From positions 1-12,402 of the forward strand of contig JAAZMK010000056.1 of assembly GCA_012798865.1 (NCBI GenBank): DNA of 12,402 bases. The letters are read 5' to 3'. Both the position numbers and the translations under genes were made by a program. The DNA is from Clostridiaceae bacterium. Lineage in GTDB: Bacteria; Bacillota; Clostridia; Saccharofermentanales; DTU023. The notes beneath the pieces are model-generated. The model was not told the DNA's origin and searched no databases. It saw only the letters and a program-made list of their open reading frames with translations. Below, one piece after another: positions 7,247 through 12,402 of the stretch (its first letter is position 1; the number at the start of each line of letters is the position of its first letter).

Positions 7247-8613
7247 CGCGTCGCACGCCCGTTTGCCAAGATATCGTTCGCGTCGTCAAATTTCATGTGC
7301 GTCGTGACGATGACAATCTCGTCGCCCAACTGAATGCATGTATCGCCTCGCGGGTAGATGACCTCTTTGCCGCGCACAATGCACGCGATCAACAGTCCCC
7401 GTTTTGTATCAAGCTCAGTGAGAGGGATATCGCTTATCCTGTTGCCCTCCGCGACGCGAAAATGAAGAAGTTCAACCCTGCCGCCGGCGAGGCTGTAAAA
7501 CGCTTCAAGGTTCGAGCCTTCACTGTTTGCCATCGAGCGGACGATTCGCACAATCTGGTTCGCGATGATGCGATATGGTGTCAAGATGGATTTGAGTCCG
7601 GTATCTTTCAAGACAGTCAAGAGGTCAGTGCGATTTACCTTTGTCACCGTCTTTCTGACGCCAACGTGAGCCGCGTAGAGATTGATCAGGATATTCTCCT
7701 CGTCGACACCGGTCACTGCGATGACAGCATCGTAATGCTCGGCGTTCTCCTCGTGCAGTACGGATTGGCTCGTCCCGTCATTTAGGACGACTTCCACACG
7801 TGGGAAATCGGCAGCAAGCTGTTCCGCGACATCCTCATCCACCTCAATGACCTTGCTGCGAATGTGATATTTTTCCAATCGCGGCAGAAGATAACGTGTG
7901 ATGCGCCCGCCGCCGATCACGAGCGCTGACTTGATGCGTCGGTTGCGGACGTGCCCGCCGGACATAAAGCGAAGAATTTCAGGATCACTTCCCGTGACAA
8001 AGAGATGATCGCCCGCTTCGAGCGTCGTTGAGCCATGCGGGATGATGATCTCCTCGTCGCGAATGATCATGCAGATGAGAACATCGCCGTATTGTCGTCC
8101 AACCTCATGCAGTTTCAAGCCGGCAAGCTCCGAATCATCCGGCAGGACATATTCAACAATATGGACGAGCTCGTTCGCAAAAGATTCGACGGAGAGCGCG
8201 TCGGGAAAACGCATGCCGCGCATCACCTCGCGCGCCGCCTCCAACTCGGGATTGATCATCACAGAGATACCGAATGCGTCGCGCAAAAAACCCATCTGTC
8301 CCGAGTATTCAGGACTGCGAACCCGCGCGATGACATGGCGTGCTCCGATACTTTTCGCTGTAATGGCGGCGATGAGATTCGTCTCGTCATCAGGTGTGAC
8401 AGCGATGAAGATGTCACATTCGGAAACATCCGCCTCGCGCTGCACGACAACTAGTGCACCGGAACCGTGAACACCCGTGATGTCGTACAGACCGATCATG
8501 TTGTCGAGCCGCTTCTCACTTAACTCAATCAGCGTAATCTCATGATCCTCGAAACAGAGTTCCCGACAGAGAACTTCTCCAACCTTACCTGCACCCGCGA
8601 TGACTATTTTCAT
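7243..8613 (-). CDS. trkA: TrkA-family potassium transport regulator, copy 2
   Basis: A 456-aa protein with two RCK units: G-A-G-K-V-G (7-12) with E30 in the first nucleotide fold, G-G-G-R-I-T-R (234-240) with E257 in the second, and two TrkA_C domains (about 135-220 and 370-450). It is the predicted cytosolic gating subunit for TrkH. The only plausible start is the ATG at 8613, preceded by CGGAG at 8624-8628 with a 10-nt spacer. It differs from the copy at 4297-5667 at 74 of 456 positions by hand count. Residues 292-334 are invariant between copies, including the loop ending in K-V-N-R-T-D-L-L-T-V, whereas substitutions are dense at 141-180, in the hinge at 221-230 and in the C-terminal domain. 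Its leader is much longer than that of copy 1 and full of short repeats, so expression is probably controlled differently. Confidence 0.96.
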   Translation of the reverse strand: MKIVIAGAGKVGEVLCRELCFEDHEITLIELSEKRLDNMIGLYDITGVHGSGALVVVQREADVSECDIFIAVTPDDETNLIAAITAKSIGARHVIARVRSPEYSGQMGFLRDAFGISVMINPELEAAREVMRGMRFPDALSVESFANELVHIVEYVLPDDSELAGLKLHEVGRQYGDVLICMIIRDEEIIIPHGSTTLEAGDHLFVTGSDPEILRFMSGGHVRNRRIKSALVIGGGRITRYLLPRLEKYHIRSKVIEVDEDVAEQLAADFPRVEVVLNDGTSQSVLHEENAEHYDAVIAVTGVDEENILINLYAAHVGVRKTVTKVNRTDLLTVLKDTGLKSILTPYRIIANQIVRIVRSMANSEGSNLEAFYSLAGGRVELLHFRVAEGNRISDIPLTELDTKRGLLIACIVRGKEVIYPRGDTCIQLGDEIVIVTTHMKFDDANDILANGRATR

Positions 8614-8620
8614 AATGACG

Positions 8621-8845
8621 CTACTCCGTATGTCCCTGCTCCGTGTACCGCGTACTTCGTATACCGCTAACCCCCATGTACCGCTATTCTATAAACCACT
8701 GCTCCGTATGCCGGTACTCTGTATAGCCGCTACTTCGTATGATGATACTCCATTTGCCTTTATTTGCACCTACTCCATGTGACGCGTACAATCAAACCGC
8801 AATCCCGTATATATGGCAATTTGATACCCTACTCCATGTGACACG
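8621..8845 (-). repeat. Array of about 15.5-bp Shine-Dalgarno-like repeats in the trkA copy 2 leader
   Basis: Nine degenerate units start at plus-strand positions 8621, 8636, 8652, 8667, 8684, 8699, 8714, 8730 and 8745 (spacing 15-17). Two more start at 8770 and 8829. The minus-strand consensus is near CGGTATACGGAGTAG. The unit nearest the gene contains the GGAG used as ribosome binding site by trkA copy 2, so the others look like copies of that site and its flank. Units differ by substitutions (GGAGTAG, GAAGTAG, AGAGTAC, GGAGCAG, GGGGTTAG). The left Trk copy has only one such element. Confidence 0.8.
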
Positions 8846-8852
8846 TACAATC
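8769..8852. repeat. Pair of 25-bp direct repeats
   Basis: The 25 bases at 8769-8793 and 8828-8852 match at 24 positions, the only difference being G or A at the middle of GACRCGTAC. The period is 59 bp. Each begins with the plus-strand complement of ATGGAGTAGG and so also forms the outermost two units of the leader array. They lie in the predicted trkA copy 2 leader. Confidence 0.85.
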
Positions 8853-8877
8853 TCTGCATACGCTTAATAATACAAAA

Positions 8878-8906
8878 AGTCTAGCCGTTCACGAAAGTGA
8901 TTGCAA
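8878..8906 (-). promoter_or_regulatory. Sigma-70-type promoter of trkA copy 2
   Basis: TTGCAA (8906-8901) and TAGACT (8883-8878) on the minus strand are spaced by 17 bp, matching the promoter before trkA copy 1 in sequence and position. The expected start of transcription near 8871 gives a leader of about 255 nt that contains the short repeat array. Part of the spacer (TCACT, GAACGG) is also conserved between the copies and could be an operator, but no inverted symmetry is clear within it. Confidence 0.6.
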
Positions 8907-8965
8907 GAAAATCAGCGTCGTTTCGGCTACCCCATGCGACAGACCACGCGAAAGACATAATGATC

Positions 8966-8982
8966 AATTGTATGAAACAATT
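8966..8982. promoter_or_regulatory. Short palindrome upstream of the trkA copy 2 promoter
   Basis: AATTGTATGAAACAATT is an inverted repeat with perfect 6-bp arms around a 5-bp centre. It sits about 60 bp upstream of the trkA copy 2 -35 box and has no counterpart before trkA copy 1. It has the size of a dimeric repressor or activator site, but no regulator can be named and chance occurrence in an AT-rich patch is possible. Confidence 0.3.
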
Positions 8983-9023
8983 CGATCCGAAAGGAGCATT
9001 GGTCGTGAAACAGTCTATGATCC

Positions 9024-9185
9024 ATGCGGAATGTCATTGAGATACAACACCACACCCGATCGTCTCGTCACGTGCCTCACTTCTCTATGCAAAATATTTC
9101 ATCGAAATGCACCGTCACGCCCGAACGTCTCATCATGCACCTCACTTATCTATGCGGAATATCATCGAGACGCACCGTCACACCA
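9024..9185. repeat. Tandem degenerate repeats of about 64 bp
   Basis: Units at 9024-9086 (63 bp) and 9087-9151 (65 bp) and a partial third at 9152-9185 each begin ATGC(G/A)(G/A)AAT on the plus strand. They share an ATCGAGA-like block, a C-A-C-C-G-T-C-A-C block, a CG(T)CTC block and a CTCACTTNTCT end. A weaker fourth remnant can be aligned near 9253-9289 (GCACAATATTTATCGACAT). The units are diverged and their lengths are not all multiples of three, which argues against one continuous repeat protein. No repeat family is recognised. Confidence 0.8.
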
Positions 9186-9211
9186 AAAGAGCCGAAGACT
9201 TGCTCCGACTC
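9185..9211 (-). terminator. Candidate intrinsic terminator downstream of nrdJ
   Basis: On the minus strand GAGTCGGA pairs over its full length with TTCGGCTC (two G-T pairs) across a 7-nt loop, and TTTT follows directly. It lies about 180 nt after the nrdJ stop. Because the U-run is short and the distance long, it may be a partial terminator or an RNA 3'-end stabiliser. Confidence 0.45.
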
Positions 9212-9215
9212 TAAT

Positions 9216-9308
9216 AAGCCTGTGCTTTCCGGGCGGTTAGCACCATCGCTTTCAGCACAATATTTATCGACATCGAGAACCACAAACCTGTACTTTACTA
9301 GCGGTTAG
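9216..9308. repeat. Pair of imperfect 25-bp direct repeats
   Basis: The stretches 9216-9240 and 9284-9308 match at 20 of 25 positions without gaps, sharing CCTGT, CTTT and GCGGTTAG. The period is 68 bp, close to that of the neighbouring tandem repeats. Between them lies the weak fourth unit of that array, so both may be parts of one decayed compound repeat. Confidence 0.7.
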
Positions 9309-9391
9309 TCTGTCCAGATTTTCGTGTCATGTATCCTATCAGTTTATAAGCCTTTGCTTGCCTCGCCGTGAAGCTCTCCTTCTTCTCAGCA

Positions 9392-12300
9392 TCACGAGCA
9401 GCCGGTCGTCTCCCCGCAATCGAGACACACTTTGCAGGTGCCGTTGCGGACGAGCCTTGTGCTGGAGCAATTCGCGCAGACGGTGCCGTCGTAAAGTCGT
9501 TCGCCGTTTTTGCTCGCATCGAGCGCTTTCTCGTGGATGAACTCGTCCATACTGATTTGCGTCGGCTCTACAGGTTCTTCGCCGGAAAGGAGTTCGTCGC
9601 CTTCAGGTTTTACTTGGACGCGCGTGTAATCTCCTCCCTCGATGTCGAGCACTTTGCTGATCAGATCCGACACGGAGGTGCAGTACTTGATGTAAGGATG
9701 CCGCTGTACGAAGCCGTAGGGTTCGAACTTTTGACCTCGGAGCATTTTTGCGATGGCGTCCGTCTTGATGCCGTACTGGAGCATGACGGAAATCGTCTTG
9801 GATAAAGAGTTCAGCAATCCCGTGATTAGCGTCCCTTCACGATCGGTCGTCATGAAAATTTCCATGACTTTGCCTTCCTCGTCGCGGTTGACGGTGATGT
9901 AGACTTTGACATCCTCGATTTTCGCCGGATGCGTGACGCCGCTACGTATACCAAAAGGTTTGACACGTGCGCGGATGAGTTCGCCGCTCTCAAGTTGTTT
10001 ATTGCATTGATCGAGGTCGGCTTTTGCCTTCTTTGCATAACGAAGCAGGTCGTTGTAATTGAGATCTTCAAGCGGAACGTCCTGCCTCTCTGAGTCGGTC
10101 AGACGCAGATTCAAAGGCTGGGCGTATTTGGATCCGTCGCGATAAAGCGTAATGCCCTTGACTCCCTGCATCCAGGAGGTGAGAACGACATCGGCAAAAT
10201 CATCCACCGTCGCTTCATTCGGGAGATTGACCGTCTTCGAGATGGCGCCTGAAATCAGCGGTGTGATCGCAGCAACCATGCGGACGTGTCCGAGATAATG
10301 GATATAACGGTCGCCCGAGCCGCACTGATTGGCAGTATCGAACACGGCGAGATGTTCGTCGCGGAGATGAGGCGCCCCCTCGATCTTGCCGTCGGCAATC
10401 ATGCCGGTATCGTCAAGGCGCATGATGTATTCGAGAATGTCTTGGATTTCCTCGTCCGAGTACCCGAGCTTTTTCAAGCCTTGTCCGATGACAGGGTTGG
10501 CAAGCATCATGTAACCGCCGCCGGAGAGTTTTTTGTAGACGACATGCGAGAAGAAAGGCTCGATACTGGTCGCCGCGCAGTCCATAGCGAAAGAGATCGT
10601 ACCTGTAGGCGCCATGACGGAAACCTGAGCATTGCGGTAACCGTATAATTCGCCCCACGCTTCGGCGTTTTCCCAACTTTCGTTTAGGGCATCGGCGAGA
10701 TTGCCGAACCCCGACGAACGCAACAGTGCGTGATCGACGACAGGAAGGTTGTAGTAGATCTCCTCCGGCTCGTCTTTTCTGACGCCTGCCGCGCGGCTGT
10801 GGTTGCGAATGACGCGGAGCATATAGGGTTTATTTTTTTCGTAGTGCTCAAAAGGAGCCACTTTCTGCGCCATCAAGGCGGAAACGGCATAACTTTGCCC
10901 CGTCAAAATGCCGGACAACGCGCCTCCAAGCGCACGCGCCTCATCGGAATCATAGGGGATACCGGCGCTCATAAAGACGGACGCCAGATTCGCAAGCCCC
11001 AATCCCGTCGCGCGAAAGCCCCATGTTTTGCGAGCGATCGCCTCCGTTGGGAATTGACCGCCGAAGATCGACGCCTCCAGCATGATCTGCGCGATCGAGA
11101 TAAGATGCCTGTACCCCTCGATATCAAAGGTATCCGATTCGCTATCGTAGAAGCGCAACACGTTGATCGAAGCCAAATTACAGCTCGTGTCATCGAGGAA
11201 CGCGTATTCGCCGCATGGGTTAGTCGAATTGATTCTGTTGTGCTTCGCGCCGACTTCGCCGTCTTCACCCGCCGGGCACGTATGCCAAGCATTAAACGTG
11301 TCGTCAAATTGCGGCGCGGGGTCGGCACACCGCCATGCGGACTGATTGAAAATCTCCCATAAATGACTGACATCAACATCACGATCGACGCTCGAATCAC
11401 GGCGCCCCTTAAGGCGGATTTTCGCGTTCGGATGGCGTTCGAGATCAGCTACCTTACGCATGAATTCATCATTGAACCGGACCGAGTTGTTCGAATTTTG
11501 CCCCGAGACAGTTTGGTAGGCTTCCCCGTCGATATCCGCATCGTAACCCATCTTTGCGAGAGCGATGACCTTGTCTTCCTCACGCGCTTTCCACGTAATA
11601 AAGCGCTCAATCTCCGGATGATCGATGTCAAGACAAACCATCTTCGCCGCACGACGCGTCGTACCGCCCGACTTGATGGCGCCAGCATTTCGGTCAAGCC
11701 CTTTCAGGAAACTCATGAGACCCGACGAGTGACCGCCTCCGGAGAGCGCTTCGCCTTCAGCGCGAATCGTGGAGAAGTTCGTCCCGGTTCCGGAACCGCC
11801 CTTGAACAATTTTGTCTCGGATACGTAAGCTTCCGAAATGGAGTGAGGTCCGAGCAGCTGATCGCAGATGGAGAGAATAAAGCAAGCGGACGCCTGTGTG
11901 CGCGTGTAGTCGTCTTCAGACATGACGACCTCGCCTTTCTCCTCATCGTAGTAATAGAGTTCATTCATCCCCCCGGCGATGCCGTACTTGAGCTTGAGTC
12001 CCGTATTGAACCACTGCGGCGAGTTCGGCGCAAACATCTGCGCCAATATGGCATAGACGAGCTCATCGTAAAGGATGACGGACTCTTCTTCATCGATCAT
12101 TCCTTCGTCGACAAGCGCTTTAACCCAGAAAGAAACCATGCGATCCGAAACTTGACGCATGGACGTCTCGTAACCCTGTTCACCCGGAACGCCTGCCTTT
12201 CTGAAATACTTCGACGCAATGATGTCGCAGGCAGTCTGAGAGTAATGGGAAGGGAATTCAAGATCCTTCATATCAGTGAGCACGCGACCCGACTTATGAT

Positions 12301-12402
12301 CCACTAGGTATACATCACATTTTTTCCACTCAAAAAGATCAAAGACCGAACATTTTCTGTTCTCAATGTCCTTCGTAAAATGACGTTTAATAACGGATGC
12401 TA
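9392..12402 (-). CDS. nrdJ: Adenosylcobalamin-dependent (class II) ribonucleotide reductase, 5' end outside window
   Basis: It reduces ribonucleotides to deoxyribonucleotides using a thiyl radical generated from coenzyme B12, in the cytosol, without oxygen. Numbering from a GTG at 12304 (not the true start), the redox-pair cysteines are probably Cys141 (ASACF) and Cys375 (CNLASIN). The thiyl-radical cysteine is Cys364 in NPCGE (362-366) with Asn362 and Glu366, and the substrate-binding PTGTISFAMDCAATSIEP lies at 566-583. The C-terminal tail carries Cys943, 946, 957, 960, 963 and 969 (CANC, CKVCLDC, TTGCS), as in NrdJ proteins with a metal-binding or re-reducing end. The frame stays open upstream to the window edge, adding at least 32 residues (S-V-I-K-R-H-F-T-K-D, then F-E-W-K-K) of typical NrdJ N-terminal style. 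The real start therefore lies beyond 12402. The visible part is at least 1002 codons, long but normal for tailed NrdJ. Confidence 0.97.
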   Translation of the reverse strand, partial: ASVIKRHFTKDIENRKCSVFDLFEWKKCDVYLVDHKSGRVLTDMKDLEFPSHYSQTACDIIASKYFRKAGVPGEQGYETSMRQVSDRMVSFWVKALVDEGMIDEEESVILYDELVYAILAQMFAPNSPQWFNTGLKLKYGIAGGMNELYYYDEEKGEVVMSEDDYTRTQASACFILSICDQLLGPHSISEAYVSETKLFKGGSGTGTNFSTIRAEGEALSGGGHSSGLMSFLKGLDRNAGAIKSGGTTRRAAKMVCLDIDHPEIERFITWKAREEDKVIALAKMGYDADIDGEAYQTVSGQNSNNSVRFNDEFMRKVADLERHPNAKIRLKGRRDSSVDRDVDVSHLWEIFNQSAWRCADPAPQFDDTFNAWHTCPAGEDGEVGAKHNRINSTNPCGEYAFLDDTSCNLASINVLRFYDSESDTFDIEGYRHLISIAQIMLEASIFGGQFPTEAIARKTWGFRATGLGLANLASVFMSAGIPYDSDEARALGGALSGILTGQSYAVSALMAQKVAPFEHYEKNKPYMLRVIRNHSRAAGVRKDEPEEIYYNLPVVDHALLRSSGFGNLADALNESWENAEAWGELYGYRNAQVSVMAPTGTISFAMDCAATSIEPFFSHVVYKKLSGGGYMMLANPVIGQGLKKLGYSDEEIQDILEYIMRLDDTGMIADGKIEGAPHLRDEHLAVFDTANQCGSGDRYIHYLGHVRMVAAITPLISGAISKTVNLPNEATVDDFADVVLTSWMQGVKGITLYRDGSKYAQPLNLRLTDSERQDVPLEDLNYNDLLRYAKKAKADLDQCNKQLESGELIRARVKPFGIRSGVTHPAKIEDVKVYITVNRDEEGKVMEIFMTTDREGTLITGLLNSLSKTISVMLQYGIKTDAIAKMLRGQKFEPYGFVQRHPYIKYCTSVSDLISKVLDIEGGDYTRVQVKPEGDELLSGEEPVEPTQISMDEFIHEKALDASKNGERLYDGTVCANCSSTRLVRNGTCKVCLDCGETTGCS

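Larger units (their letters stand above)
2852..8906 (-). repeat. Tandem duplication of the promoter-trkA-trkH unit
   Basis: Two units in the same orientation, 2852-5752 and 5798-8906, each contain a TTGCAA-17 bp-TAGACT promoter, trkA and trkH with an ATGA overlap, and end at the same codon. Coding lengths match exactly in both genes. The leaders differ: about 50 nt in the left unit and about 255 nt in the right unit. Divergence of 16-19% at protein level means the duplication is not recent, although several stretches are identical and may reflect selection or gene conversion. Confidence 0.9.
8907..9391. other. Gene-free spacer between nrdJ and the Trk promoter
   Basis: About 485 bp with no convincing gene. 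It holds the tandem repeats at 9024-9185, a candidate terminator, a 25-bp repeat pair and a palindrome, listed separately. Two open frames on the plus strand (8968-9240 and 9024-9308) merely read through the repeats and give low-complexity His/Thr/Ser-rich products unlike any known family. The remainder (9310-9391) shows only a 4-bp AAGC/GCTT hairpin. Confidence 0.7.

Noticed and set aside
8621..8845. CRISPR array
   Set aside because: Units are only about 15 bp, contiguous and degenerate, with no unique spacers and no cas genes nearby.
8614..8871. Riboswitch in the trkA copy 2 leader (such as a c-di-AMP type)
   Set aside because: I could not find the conserved cores of known potassium-related riboswitches; the leader is dominated by short degenerate repeats. 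A covariance-model scan would settle it.
8968..9308. Plus-strand open frames of 90 and 94 codons in the spacer
   Set aside because: They only traverse the tandem repeats, whose unit lengths break frame, and their products match no family I know.
9216..9308. Insertion-sequence ends
   Set aside because: The repeats are direct, not inverted, and no transposase lies between or near them.
11363..12307. Long plus-strand open frame (314 codons) opposite nrdJ
   Set aside because: It lies wholly antisense to the conserved nrdJ coding frame, has no ribosome binding site or recognisable domain, and is explained by codon bias of the real gene.

Overview
The window is 12.4 kb of bacterial chromosome at roughly balanced GC. 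Every supported gene lies on the minus strand, so the biological reading direction is from right to left. A cobalamin-dependent class II ribonucleotide reductase with a C-terminal cysteine-rich tail, two-gene Trk potassium units and a heterodimer-type ABC exporter together suggest an anaerobic Bacillota. The protein style would fit class Negativicutes (Selenomonas-like), but this is an inference from recall and not a search result.

Layout in the direction of transcription: (1) 12402-9392, nrdJ, whose 5' end lies outside the window. (2) 9391-8907, a gene-free region with degenerate tandem repeats of about 64 bp, a candidate nrdJ terminator, a pair of 25-bp direct repeats and a short palindrome. 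(3) 8906-5798, the first Trk unit (called copy 2 here): promoter, a leader of about 255 nt built largely of about 15.5-bp repeats that look like Shine-Dalgarno sites, then trkA and trkH overlapping by ATGA. (4) 5786-5754, a candidate terminator that abuts a second promoter. (5) 5752-2852, the second Trk unit (copy 1), with a matching promoter core, a short leader, trkA and trkH. (6) 2827-1, two ABC exporter half-transporters, the second cut by the window edge. The first starts 24 nt after trkH copy 1 and the two overlap by 11 bp, so they are probably co-transcribed with that Trk unit.

The central feature is the tandem duplication trkA-trkH / trkA-trkH, which includes the promoter core. The paired proteins have identical lengths (456 and 456 aa; 482 and 482 aa) and align without gaps. 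By hand count they are about 84% (TrkA) and 81% (TrkH) identical. TrkH is the membrane ion-conducting subunit and TrkA the cytosolic nucleotide-binding gating ring. The copies differ most in their leaders: about 50 nt with one ribosome binding site for copy 1, against about 255 nt with an array of binding-site look-alikes for copy 2. This suggests different expression of near-identical transporters. The ABC pair is a multidrug-exporter-like heterodimer; its first subunit carries a degenerate ATP site.

I saw no tRNA, rRNA, CRISPR array, transposase or phage gene. The repeat-rich spacer and leader are the least explained parts.
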